Below are positions 1 to 8,631 of a stretch of DNA of 64,000 nucleotides, piece after piece (within the stretch, counting starts at the first letter, position 1; every line of letters starts with the position of its first letter). The position numbers were made by a program, and so were the translations under genes. Origin of the DNA: Flavobacterium sp. Root186. GTDB lineage: Bacteria; Bacteroidota; Bacteroidia; Flavobacteriales; Flavobacteriaceae. The stretch lies in contig NZ_LMHW01000010.1 of the NCBI RefSeq assembly GCF_001428525.1, positions 186,341-250,340 on the forward strand. Direction: 5' to 3'. The notes beneath the pieces are model-generated. The model made no database searches. It was not told the origin of the DNA and saw only the letters and a program-made list of their open reading frames with translations.

Positions 1-1
1 A

Positions 2-211
2 ATAATGTCTGGAGCTGTTGTTTCAAGTGATATTCCTGATTATGCAATTGCAGCGGGCGTTCCGGCCAAAATAATTAAATACAAACACAACCCGGAAATT
101 ATAGATGCTTTGAATAAAATTAGCTGGTGGGATTGGTCAGATGAAAAGGTAAAACAATCTGTAAATGATTTCTATCTTTCAATAGAGGAGTTTATTAAAA
201 AACATTCATAA
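2..211 (+). CDS. O-acetyltransferase, CatB-like left-handed beta-helix (3' end only)
   Basis: The reading frame is open to the left edge of the window, so only about 69 C-terminal residues are visible. They contain the typical end of a hexapeptide-repeat acetyltransferase: a final coil turn, then 'AAGVPAKIIKY', followed by an alpha-helical tail with a 'WWDW' motif seen in CatB-related xenobiotic and sugar O-acetyltransferases. Such enzymes move an acetyl group from acetyl-CoA to a sugar or small-molecule hydroxyl. The stop codon abuts the start of a glycosyltransferase gene, so it is probably part of the polysaccharide cluster and acetylates a glycan precursor (inference). The ATG at 5 is internal to the gene and not its start. 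Confidence 0.8.
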   Translation: MMSGAVVSSDIPDYAIAAGVPAKIIKYKHNPEIIDALNKISWWDWSDEKVKQSVNDFYLSIEEFIKKHS

Positions 212-1369
212 ATGCATATTTGTTTCCTAACTAACGAATTTCCAAAACAAGGATTTCCACATGGCGGAATTGGTAGTTTTGTTAAAACACTAGCAGCAGC
301 ATTAGTGAAAAAGGATATTCAAGTATCTGTTATTGGTATTAATTATACTCCAAACGAGGAAACAGAAGTTGTAGAAGGAGTTAATGTTTATCGACTAAAG
401 AAAAGTACTGTTAAAGGATTTTCATGGTATTTTAACTCAAAAGCTATAACTCAAAAAATTATTGAAATTCATAAACAGAATCCTATACAAATTATAGAAT
501 CTTCCGAACTTGGTTTTGCCTTCATATCAAAAATAAAAGACATAAAATATATTATTCGTCTTCATGGAGGACATCATTTTTTTGCCGAAGGCGAAAACAG
601 AAAAATTAATAAATGGAAAGGATTTCAGGAAAAAAGATCTTTTAAGAAAGCCGATGCTTTTATTGCAGTTTCTCAATATGTAAAAAAACATACGGAGAAA
701 TATTTGAGTTATAATAATAAGCCAATAGCATACATCAGCAATCCTATTGATACTGATTTTTTTAAACCCATTCATGAAAATGAAATTCAAAACAAAATTG
801 TATTTGCAGGAACAGTTTGTGAGAAAAAAGGAATACGTCAATTAATTCAGGCTTTTCCCTTTGTTAAAAAAGAATTTCCTGATGCCGCGCTTGAAATTTA
901 TGGAAGAGATTGGTTTTTCGCAGATGGCACATCATATATAAAAATGTTAAAAGAAAAGGAGCTGCCAAAGTTAGGAGGACTGGTAAAAGATATTCATTTT
1001 CAAGGAGTTATTTCTTATTCGAATATCCCAAAAGCATATTCTGAGGCATCAGTATGTGTGTTCCCTTCTCATATGGAAACCCAGGGATTAGTTGCCCCAG
1101 AAGCTATGGCAATGGAAAAAGTAGTGGTTTTTACAAAATTAGGACCAGGTCCAGAAGCTATTGAAGATTATAAAACAGGATTATTATGCGATCCACATAG
1201 TCCTGAAGATATTGCTGAAAAAATTATTTGGTTTCTTTCGAATGAACAAGAAGCAAAAACAATTGGAAAAAAGGCAAGGGAATTTGTACTTCAAAAATAT
1301 GCGTTAGAACAGATTTTTAAGCAAAATGTTGATTTCTTCAAATCTATAATCACTCAATACATTAAATAA
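212..1369 (+). CDS. GT4-type glycosyltransferase
   Basis: This 385-residue protein has the two-domain GT-B layout of family GT4 (retaining, nucleotide-sugar dependent). The N-terminal acceptor domain carries a glycine-rich stretch 'HGGIGSF' near residue 18. The C-terminal donor domain starts with 'VFAGTVCEKKGIRQLI' and holds the E-x7-E motif in 'ETQGLVAPEAMA'. No signal peptide or membrane segment is seen, so it should act at the cytoplasmic face of the inner membrane on a lipid-linked glycan. It starts directly after the preceding stop codon and is the first of four consecutive GT4 genes. The donor and acceptor sugars cannot be read from sequence. Confidence 0.9.
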   Translation: MHICFLTNEFPKQGFPHGGIGSFVKTLAAALVKKDIQVSVIGINYTPNEETEVVEGVNVYRLKKSTVKGFSWYFNSKAITQKIIEIHKQNPIQIIESSELGFAFISKIKDIKYIIRLHGGHHFFAEGENRKINKWKGFQEKRSFKKADAFIAVSQYVKKHTEKYLSYNNKPIAYISNPIDTDFFKPIHENEIQNKIVFAGTVCEKKGIRQLIQAFPFVKKEFPDAALEIYGRDWFFADGTSYIKMLKEKELPKLGGLVKDIHFQGVISYSNIPKAYSEASVCVFPSHMETQGLVAPEAMAMEKVVVFTKLGPGPEAIEDYKTGLLCDPHSPEDIAEKIIWFLSNEQEAKTIGKKAREFVLQKYALEQIFKQNVDFFKSIITQYIK

Positions 1370-1378
1370 ATTAGGTTT

Positions 1379-2479
1379 ATGAAAACCATTTTAATAGCTC
1401 ATAATTACAATGAAAATTCATTTGCCGTAATTAGTTTCTCATTAGCTAATTATTTGGCAGATCAAGGTAATAGAGTTGTTTTTATTTCTTATAGACCTTA
1501 TTTTTCTCAAACTGAAATAATCAAAAAAGAAAAAGGCGAAATAATAATATGTTCATGGCCATCTGAAAACCGGCCAACTTCATTAAAAGATGCTGTTTGG
1601 TTTTCCAGATTATATTTTAAATACAAACCAAATGTGGTAATTGGTCATTTTGTTGGAGCTAATATTACTATCGGGATATCAAAATTATTATCATTAAATA
1701 AAATCCGAACATTTGCTTATTATCATACCCTAATGGAACAAATTGAGTTAGATAATAAAAAGATGAAATTAAAAAAAGATATTTTATTTCTCAGAAAGAA
1801 AGTATTCTATAAACTGTTTTGTGATGTAGTAATTTGTCCTTCAGAATTGGCTAAAACGGATTTTGAAAAAAACTATCATTCTAAAAAAGGATTAGTTGTT
1901 TTAAATCCGATGAAAGATAGGTTTTCAAACTCAAAAACTATTAATGGAAATGCAATTGTTGTTTCTTTTTTAGGCAGACTCGCTCACTCAAAGGGAATAA
2001 TAGAATTAATTGAAGCATTTAAAATTTATCAGAAAGAGAATCAATCTTCGAAGATTATTTTGAATATTGCCGGAAACGGGGGGTTAGAATCAGAAATTAA
2101 AGAATTAATCAAAGACGAAAATTCAATCAGATATTTTGGCGCACTAAAATATACTGAGATTGATCAATATCTTCAAAATAGTCACTTCGCAATAATACCA
2201 TCAAAAATTGATAACCTACCTACAGTTGGATTAGAATCTATGATGAATAATACGCCTTTGTTAATATCAAATACAACGGGATTAACTCACTATCTGGAAG
2301 ACGGGAAGGAATGTTTTAAATTTGATGCAACTATTGAATCTATAAAATTATTATTTAAAAGAGTCGAAGATGACTTTATTCTCCAACCTAAAATGGCAAT
2401 TAATTCTAGAAAAACTTACTTAGACAAATTTAGTATTGAAAAATATTGTTTTAATTTTTCTAAAGAAATATTGAAATGA
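1379..2479 (+). CDS. GT4-type glycosyltransferase
   Basis: A 366-residue GT-B fold protein. The donor-binding half begins at 'VVSFLGRLAHSKGIIELIEAF' around residue 196 and includes 'DNLPTVGLESMM', where the first acidic residue of the E-x7-E motif is Asp rather than Glu. This substitution occurs in active GT4 enzymes, so no loss of function is claimed. It begins 9 bases after the preceding gene and its end overlaps the next start by 4 bases (ATGA), so translational coupling is likely. Substrate unknown; it probably adds one sugar of a capsular or O-antigen repeat unit. Confidence 0.88.
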   Translation: MKTILIAHNYNENSFAVISFSLANYLADQGNRVVFISYRPYFSQTEIIKKEKGEIIICSWPSENRPTSLKDAVWFSRLYFKYKPNVVIGHFVGANITIGISKLLSLNKIRTFAYYHTLMEQIELDNKKMKLKKDILFLRKKVFYKLFCDVVICPSELAKTDFEKNYHSKKGLVVLNPMKDRFSNSKTINGNAIVVSFLGRLAHSKGIIELIEAFKIYQKENQSSKIILNIAGNGGLESEIKELIKDENSIRYFGALKYTEIDQYLQNSHFAIIPSKIDNLPTVGLESMMNNTPLLISNTTGLTHYLEDGKECFKFDATIESIKLLFKRVEDDFILQPKMAINSRKTYLDKFSIEKYCFNFSKEILK

Positions 2480-3591
2480 AATTTGCAATTATTACAAATG
2501 TCAATCATGTTGAGGATAACGGACAGTTTTTTGGTTACGCACCTTATGTACGTGAAATGAACATTTGGTTTAAATACGTAGATAAAACAATAATAGTTGC
2601 TCCATTAATTAAGGCCAATCCAACAGACATCGACATTGCTTATATTCATAACCAAATTGAATTTAGAAAAGTATCTGATTTTAGCTTTATCAGTTTTAAG
2701 AATATATTATTCTCAATAGTTAAAATTCCAGTAATTCTTTGGAGCATATTTTGGGCAATGAAAAACGCAGATCATATTCACTTAAGATGCCCAGGAAATA
2801 TGGGTTTACTAGGCTGTTTTGTCCAGATATTATTTCCCGGAAAAATAAAAACCGTAAAATATGCAGGAAATTGGGATCCCCAAAGTAAACAACCATGGAC
2901 TTATAAATTGCAAAAACGTATTTTAAATAATACTTTTTTGACTAAAAACATGACGGTTTTAGTTTATGGTGACTGGAATAAACAATCTAAAAATATTAAA
3001 CCTTTCTTTACAGCGACTTATTCTGAATTGGAGAAAATTCAAATAGAAAAGCCGTCTTTAGATCCTATCATAAAATTTATTTTTGTTGGAAGTTTAGTTT
3101 CAGGAAAAAATCCAATGTATGCAGTAAACATAGTTCAAGGATTAGCTAAAAAGGGAAAAAATGTTATTTTGAATTTATATGGTGATGGTGCAGAAGGAAA
3201 TGTTTTACATCAATACATAACAAATAATAAACTTGACAGCATTATTTTTCTAAATGGTAATCAAACCAAAGAAATCGTAAAAACTGCATATCAGGAAAGT
3301 CACTTTGTGATTCTGCCTTCTAAAAGTGAAGGATGGCCCAAAGCTATTGCAGAAGGAATGTTTTGGGGCTGCGTTCCCGCGGCTACAAAAGTTTCATGTG
3401 TTCCTTATATGTTGGATTATGGAAAAAGAGGAATTATGCTCGAAATGGATTTAGAGAAAGATGTAAGTCAAATTAATAAGGTTTTAAACGAAAATAATTT
3501 CTTAGAACTGAGTAAAAATGCTGCTGATTGGTCTCAATATTATACAACAGAAATTTTTGAACTTGAAATTAAAAAGCTGTTACAAAAATGA
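2476..3591 (+). CDS. GT4-type glycosyltransferase
   Basis: 371 residues. The C-terminal GT4 domain shows 'FIFVGSLVSGKNPMYAV' at about residue 202 and an intact E-x7-E motif in 'EGWPKAIAEGMFWG'. The N-terminal half is divergent, with a short hydrophobic stretch at about residues 72-95 that could be a membrane-associating helix. It overlaps both neighbours by 4 bases (ATGA), the usual sign of a translationally coupled operon. Cytoplasmic or membrane-peripheral assembly of a surface glycan is the expected role; sugar specificity is not readable. Confidence 0.87.
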   Translation: MKFAIITNVNHVEDNGQFFGYAPYVREMNIWFKYVDKTIIVAPLIKANPTDIDIAYIHNQIEFRKVSDFSFISFKNILFSIVKIPVILWSIFWAMKNADHIHLRCPGNMGLLGCFVQILFPGKIKTVKYAGNWDPQSKQPWTYKLQKRILNNTFLTKNMTVLVYGDWNKQSKNIKPFFTATYSELEKIQIEKPSLDPIIKFIFVGSLVSGKNPMYAVNIVQGLAKKGKNVILNLYGDGAEGNVLHQYITNNKLDSIIFLNGNQTKEIVKTAYQESHFVILPSKSEGWPKAIAEGMFWGCVPAATKVSCVPYMLDYGKRGIMLEMDLEKDVSQINKVLNENNFLELSKNAADWSQYYTTEIFELEIKKLLQK

Positions 3592-4664
3592 GAATAGTAC
3601 AATTAATAGATTCTTTAGAATCTGGAGGGGCAGAGCGAATGGCTGTTAATTATGCAAATGCACTTTCAAAAGAAATAACTTTTTCCGGCTTAATTGCAAC
3701 AAGAAAAGAAGGAGAGCTAATTCATCAAATAAATGAAAATGTTTCCTATTTATTTTTAAACAAGAAGAAAAAAATAGACCTTAAAGCTATCTTTAAATTA
3801 AGAAGATATATACTTGATAATAAAGTTACGATTATTCATGCTCATAGCTCTTCTTTTTTTACGGCTGTTTTAGTCAAACTAACTTTTGTTAAAATTAAAA
3901 TTGTATGGCATGATCATTATGGAAGCCGGGTTAATGAAACGTGGAAACAAAATAAGGTTTTAATTTTTTTATCTGTTTTTTTTTCATCCATTTTTGTAGT
4001 TAATTATCAATTAAGAAACTGGAGTCAGAAAACAATGCTATGTAAAAAAGTAGTTTTTATTCCTAATTTTACTATTGAAGAAAAGAATGATAATCAAATT
4101 ACAAGTTTGAAAGGCATAGAAGGAAAACGAATTGTTGTTTTGGCAAATTTGAAAAATCCTAAAAACCATATCTTAATTTTGAAAACTTTTTTGGATTTAA
4201 AATTACAAGACTCAGATTGGACACTCCATTTAATAGGAAGAGATTACTTAGATGAATATTCAAATTCATTAAAAAGTTTTATAAAATATAATGCATTAGA
4301 AAAGCATATACATTTGTATGGAGAAAGAAAAGATGTTAAAAATATTTTATCGCAAGCAGACATAGGAGTTTTAGCTTCTACAGAAGAAGGCTTTCCTGTT
4401 GCATTATTAGAATACGCTATGAGCAATTTGGGAGTTGTTTCTACCAATGTTGGTTTTTGTTCGCAAATTATTCAACATGAAGTCACAGGGTTAGTGTTTA
4501 GTCCTTTTAATGATTTTGAGTTGAAAGTTCAATTAGAAAAAATGATAAAAGAAGAACAGTTTAGGAAGACAACGGCAGATAATTTTAGAATATCAGTTAT
4601 GAAGAATTATTCAGAAAAAGTTGTAATCGAAAAATTAATGTCTGAATATAAAAAAATAAATTAA
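3588..4664 (+). CDS. GT4-type glycosyltransferase
   Basis: 358 residues. The N-terminus 'MRIVQLIDSLESGGAERMA' is the classic opening of GT4 enzymes of the capsule/EpsF type. The donor domain contains 'LIGRDYLDEY' and the E-x7-E motif in 'EGFPVALLEYAMS'. It overlaps the previous gene by 4 bases and shares one base with the next start (TAATG), so the four transferases and the following membrane protein form one tight operon. It is the last transferase before the polymerase/ligase gene. Confidence 0.88.
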   Translation: MRIVQLIDSLESGGAERMAVNYANALSKEITFSGLIATRKEGELIHQINENVSYLFLNKKKKIDLKAIFKLRRYILDNKVTIIHAHSSSFFTAVLVKLTFVKIKIVWHDHYGSRVNETWKQNKVLIFLSVFFSSIFVVNYQLRNWSQKTMLCKKVVFIPNFTIEEKNDNQITSLKGIEGKRIVVLANLKNPKNHILILKTFLDLKLQDSDWTLHLIGRDYLDEYSNSLKSFIKYNALEKHIHLYGERKDVKNILSQADIGVLASTEEGFPVALLEYAMSNLGVVSTNVGFCSQIIQHEVTGLVFSPFNDFELKVQLEKMIKEEQFRKTTADNFRISVMKNYSEKVVIEKLMSEYKKIN

Positions 4665-6013
4665 TGAAAAAACTATCCTTCTCTTACAGTTTTCTAATTT
4701 TAATTCATGCTGTAATTGCATTGGCAGTTTTTGCAATTCCTTTTTTGTCAAAAATTTATGCACTTTTAATTCCTATTGTAGGACTTTATATTGTTAGCCG
4801 TAATAAGAACAAAAACAATGAAGTGCTTTTTGTCGCGGCGTATTTGGTTGGGGCAGAGGTTTTCTTGCGAATGACAGGTGGTAATTTAAATAATGAATAC
4901 ATAAAACTTTGCGTAATTATTTTTATGTTTTTAGGCATGATTTATAGCAACTTTTCTATAAATGCCTTAATATATGTTCTTTTTATTGTTTTTTTAATAC
5001 CTGGTATTTTCATAGCACTTGCTGAAGCTGATTTAGATACAGATATTAAAAAGGCCCTAGTTTTTAATTTGTCGGGACCATTTTGTCTGGCAATTTCTTC
5101 TATATATATGTATAAAAGAAGAATCCTGTTTTCAGATTTACAGAATATTTTGACTACCATGGGAATGCCAATAATTACAACTGTAGTTTATCTTTTCTTA
5201 TATAATCCCAGCGTAAAAGATGTAGTAACGGGAACAAGTTCCAATTTTGAAACTTCAGGAGGATTTGGGCCTAATCAGGTTTCGACTATACTAGGTTTAG
5301 GAATGTTTATCTTTTTTACACAATTGATATTGTTTTCAAAATCAAAAAGAATTGTTTTATTGAATATTTTAATATTAATTTTCATTAGTTATAGAGGGAT
5401 AGTAACTTTTTCCAGAGGAGGTGTTATTACGGGTGCAGCCATGATTGGTCTTTCACTTCTTTTTTTGTATTACTTTTCAAACGGAAAAGCAAAAAAGAAG
5501 TTTATCTTAATCTTTATTTTGATTGGGTCAATGGGAGTTGGAACCTGGGCATATAGTTCATTACAGACAAGAGGTCTTATCGAAAAACGGTATGCGAATC
5601 AGGATGCAAAAGGACGTGTGAAAAAAGATAGATTAGGAGGAAGAGAAGCTATTATGGATGCTGATTTTAAACTTTTTTTAGATAATCCAATTTTAGGTGT
5701 TGGTGCCGGAATTGGAAAAAAATTGCGTGAAGAATCATTAGGACAGGCAGTTGCTTCACACAATGAAATATCCCGAATGCTTAGCGAGCATGGTATATTT
5801 GGCATTTTTGGACTTTTATTGCTTTTTATACCTCCTTTTATACTTTATATTAATAATCGCCAGCATTTATATTTTTTATCCTTTTTTGTTTTTTGGCTTT
5901 TAACAATAAATCATGCAGCAATGCGTATCGCAGCCCCAGCTTTTGTATACGCAATGATGCTGCTTTCCGTTCACATAAAAATTCCTGAAAAAACAAGTAA
6001 TAACCTAAAATAA
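4664..6013 (+). CDS. O-antigen ligase/polymerase family membrane protein (Wzy/WaaL-like)
   Basis: A 449-residue polytopic inner-membrane protein with about 10-12 hydrophobic segments. Around residues 325-375 lies a large extracytoplasmic loop with 'GGREAIMDADFKLFLDNP', then 'GVGAGIG' and 'ASHNEISRMLSEHG', the arrangement of the Wzy_C/O-antigen ligase domain with its conserved His. Members either polymerise undecaprenyl-linked repeat units (Wzy) or ligate glycan to lipid A core (WaaL). Sequence alone does not separate the two; its position inside a repeat-unit cluster favours polymerase. It shares one base with the upstream glycosyltransferase. Confidence 0.85.
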   Translation: MKKLSFSYSFLILIHAVIALAVFAIPFLSKIYALLIPIVGLYIVSRNKNKNNEVLFVAAYLVGAEVFLRMTGGNLNNEYIKLCVIIFMFLGMIYSNFSINALIYVLFIVFLIPGIFIALAEADLDTDIKKALVFNLSGPFCLAISSIYMYKRRILFSDLQNILTTMGMPIITTVVYLFLYNPSVKDVVTGTSSNFETSGGFGPNQVSTILGLGMFIFFTQLILFSKSKRIVLLNILILIFISYRGIVTFSRGGVITGAAMIGLSLLFLYYFSNGKAKKKFILIFILIGSMGVGTWAYSSLQTRGLIEKRYANQDAKGRVKKDRLGGREAIMDADFKLFLDNPILGVGAGIGKKLREESLGQAVASHNEISRMLSEHGIFGIFGLLLLFIPPFILYINNRQHLYFLSFFVFWLLTINHAAMRIAAPAFVYAMMLLSVHIKIPEKTSNNLK

Positions 6014-6069
6014 ATTTCGTTTTTTATAATACATTTGCTCCAAGTTTAAGCCCCTAAACCTACCATAAT

Positions 6070-7464
6070 ATGCGTTCAACTAATAAAATGCATTTTGAAA
6101 TTTCAGAACGAAAAGTTTTGCTTTTTGCTTTTGATGCTATTTTCGTTTTGTCTGCATTGTATTTTTTAAGTTTCTTTTTTGATTATCATTATTTTGCTTT
6201 AGAAATTGAAATTATTTACAGACCCATTATACTTGTTGGTTATTTGTTCATTTTTGGGACAATTTTCGAAATGTATAATTTGCAGATTGCAAGTAATCAG
6301 TTTCAAATACTTAAAAGTGTTGTTCTTTCAGTTTCCACTACTGTTCTGGTATACCTGCTTACACCTGTTTTATCTCCGGAACTTCCAAAACAGCGATTGA
6401 TAATATTGATTTTTTATTTAACAATATTACTAGTTGTGTTATTATGGCGTTTCTTTTATGCATTATTTCTGGCATCTCATCGTTTTTCACAAAATGTAGT
6501 TTTAATATGTGATCAGGATCAGGTGGAGGAATTAGTCTTAGGATTAGAAAACGTTGACCCGCATTATAAAATTATTGGATTTGTTAATTCTGATTCTATT
6601 TCTGAAGAAAATGTAGAATTTCACTATGTAAAAGAAATTGATAAAAGTGAATTAGAAGATTTTGTAATAAAAAACAGCGTTTCTGAAATTGTAATTGCCT
6701 CCCAAAAAACAGATGGAATCACGGCAGATTTATACCAGCAATTACTTCATTTATTAGAATCTGGAAATGTTATTAGGGAATATACACAGGTTTATGAAAG
6801 CAAAACACAGCGTATTCCCGTACATTATATAGCTCGGGATTTTTATCGTTTCTTTCCTTTCAGCCGTAGTAATAACAATAAATTGTATTTATTTTTAATA
6901 CGTTTCTTAGAACTGTTGTTCTCTTTTACTGGCTTAATAATCTGCACGGTTTTCATTCCTTTTATTTTTATCGCAAATCTTCTCGGAAACAAAGGCAGTC
7001 TTTTTTATACACAAGATCGCGTTGGTAAGAACGGGAATGTTTTTAAAATTTATAAATTCAGAACCATGATTGAAGCTTCTGAAACAAATGGTGCTGTTTT
7101 TGCCGTTTTTAATGATAAAAGAATTACACCCTTTGGCAAATTCATGCGCAAATCCAGAATAGACGAATTACCGCAATTCTTCAATGTTTTAAAAGGAGAT
7201 ATGGCTGTAATAGGGCCTAGACCTGAAAGACCATTTTTTGTAGAGGAAATCGCCAGAGTAATGCCTTTTTATGAAACCCGCCATGTAATAAAGCCAGGAC
7301 TTACCGGCTGGGCACAAGTAAATTACTCCTATGGAGAATCGATTGATGAGAGCTTAATAAAACTTCAATACGATCTATATTATATCAAGCATAGAAGCGT
7401 TTTTCTTGATTTGAGTATTACTTTTAAAACAATTACGACTGTTTTATTTTACAGAGGCCAATAA
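6070..7464 (+). CDS. Polyprenyl glycosylphosphotransferase (initiating sugar transferase, WcaJ-like)
   Basis: 464 residues. Residues 1-120 hold four to five hydrophobic segments, followed by a Rossmann-like CoA_binding_3 region. The C-terminal 190 residues are the bacterial sugar transferase domain with 'KIYKFRTM', 'DELPQFFNVLKGDM', 'IGPRPERP' and 'GLTGWAQVNY'. Enzymes of this type start repeat-unit synthesis by moving a hexose-1-phosphate from a UDP-sugar to undecaprenyl phosphate at the inner membrane. It lies 56 bases after the polymerase gene and ends the rightward cluster; the next gene converges with a 4-base gap. Function is certain at family level; the sugar is unknown. Confidence 0.93.
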   Translation: MRSTNKMHFEISERKVLLFAFDAIFVLSALYFLSFFFDYHYFALEIEIIYRPIILVGYLFIFGTIFEMYNLQIASNQFQILKSVVLSVSTTVLVYLLTPVLSPELPKQRLIILIFYLTILLVVLLWRFFYALFLASHRFSQNVVLICDQDQVEELVLGLENVDPHYKIIGFVNSDSISEENVEFHYVKEIDKSELEDFVIKNSVSEIVIASQKTDGITADLYQQLLHLLESGNVIREYTQVYESKTQRIPVHYIARDFYRFFPFSRSNNNKLYLFLIRFLELLFSFTGLIICTVFIPFIFIANLLGNKGSLFYTQDRVGKNGNVFKIYKFRTMIEASETNGAVFAVFNDKRITPFGKFMRKSRIDELPQFFNVLKGDMAVIGPRPERPFFVEEIARVMPFYETRHVIKPGLTGWAQVNYSYGESIDESLIKLQYDLYYIKHRSVFLDLSITFKTITTVLFYRGQ

Positions 7465-7468
7465 AGTA

Positions 7469-8608
7469 TTAGATTATTATCGGGATGCGTTTTACGTTTC
7501 GTATCACAACTCTTACCAGAACAAAACCATTTGTAATGATCATTGGCAGTACAATTAACAAATGTGCCTTATTGATCATAAATAGGCTGTAAACAATTAG
7601 GAAAATTAAATGTAAAACAGCAAATCTATAAGTCCATCTTTTATTATTTGCAATCGAAAAGAAAATCAAAAGCAATAAGAACGGACTAAACAATAACACA
7701 TTATAATTCATCGCCAGTTCTTGGTGAAAAGAATAAAATCCAACCGAAACAAAAAAGATTCCCATTAACGATAAAACCAAAAGATAGATTTTATCTACAA
7801 TTTTATTGTGTACAACAACCACAAATCCTAAAATAAACAAATAAGTATAGATGTTGTTCCACCATGACGTTGGAGTTTCTTTTTCAAAACTTAAAAGTGT
7901 TTTAGTCTTTCCTGCTAAAAGATGGCCTTGAAAAGTGGTTTCATCTAAACTGTTTTTTAATTCAAAAGGCAGAAAAATTCTAGTCGCTAATTGATCAACT
8001 TTAGTTCCAAAAATAATACTTGTCCCCAATTGATCATAAAAATGACCTTTAAAATAAGGAAACAAAACAGAGCGGTATGTTTTATCAGTATCTTTCTTTT
8101 TTACAATTACATTTCCACCCAACGCTGAATTAATGACATCAACAACCATCGATGTACAGTTCTTGTCAATAAATTTATAAGTATAGTAGCGTTCGTTAGA
8201 TAGTAAAACAGCGTTTAGTCTGTCAAAAAGTTTCTGTTTTAATTCTGGAGAAAGAAGTAATTCCTGCTCAAAAACACTTCTTTTTTCATAAGTATAATCA
8301 TTTAAGAAATCTGCAAATGAATGAGCAACTACAAAATACTGCAAGTCACCTTTAGTAAATTTGGCAACAAAATTGGGTGTTCTAAAATCAAAAGCACCGT
8401 AATTGTAAACTACATCAAGATTGTTTATCGGGTCTGCCACGCGAATAGCAGTGTGTCCAAAATAAGAATACGTTTCGTTTCCTAACCCGCAGGTAATCAA
8501 GCTTATTCTAGAATATTTTGATAATGGTATATTTTGGCCAAAGCCAATAGTAAAACTTAGTAATAATAGTAAACTAAAAAGTGTTTTTTGTAAAAGGACT
8601 TTTTTCAT
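7469..8608 (-). CDS. DUF4105 / Lnb-type membrane protein, candidate lipoprotein N-acyltransferase
   Basis: 379 residues. A signal peptide or first membrane helix at residues 1-25 is followed by a periplasmic DUF4105 domain (about 30-230) with 'LITCGLGNETYSYFGHTAIRV', 'YNYGAFDF' and 'DKNCTSMVVDV', giving the His and Cys expected of its papain-like fold. Four to five membrane helices follow (about 250-370). This domain has been named Lnb N-terminal periplasmic domain after work linking it in Bacteroides to N-acylation of lipoproteins (recalled from literature). Bacteroidota generally lack Lnt, and the window encodes many lipoproteins. The specific activity is inferred. Confidence 0.72.
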   Translation of the reverse strand: MKKVLLQKTLFSLLLLLSFTIGFGQNIPLSKYSRISLITCGLGNETYSYFGHTAIRVADPINNLDVVYNYGAFDFRTPNFVAKFTKGDLQYFVVAHSFADFLNDYTYEKRSVFEQELLLSPELKQKLFDRLNAVLLSNERYYTYKFIDKNCTSMVVDVINSALGGNVIVKKKDTDKTYRSVLFPYFKGHFYDQLGTSIIFGTKVDQLATRIFLPFELKNSLDETTFQGHLLAGKTKTLLSFEKETPTSWWNNIYTYLFILGFVVVVHNKIVDKIYLLVLSLMGIFFVSVGFYSFHQELAMNYNVLLFSPFLLLLIFFSIANNKRWTYRFAVLHLIFLIVYSLFMINKAHLLIVLPMIITNGFVLVRVVIRNVKRIPIII

Positions 8609-8631
8609 AATTTAAAATTTTAAGAAGTTTA

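Noticed and set aside
212..4664. Four glycosyltransferase genes as a tandem duplication
   Set aside because: They share only general GT4 motifs; sequences and lengths differ, so they are old paralogues or independent acquisitions.
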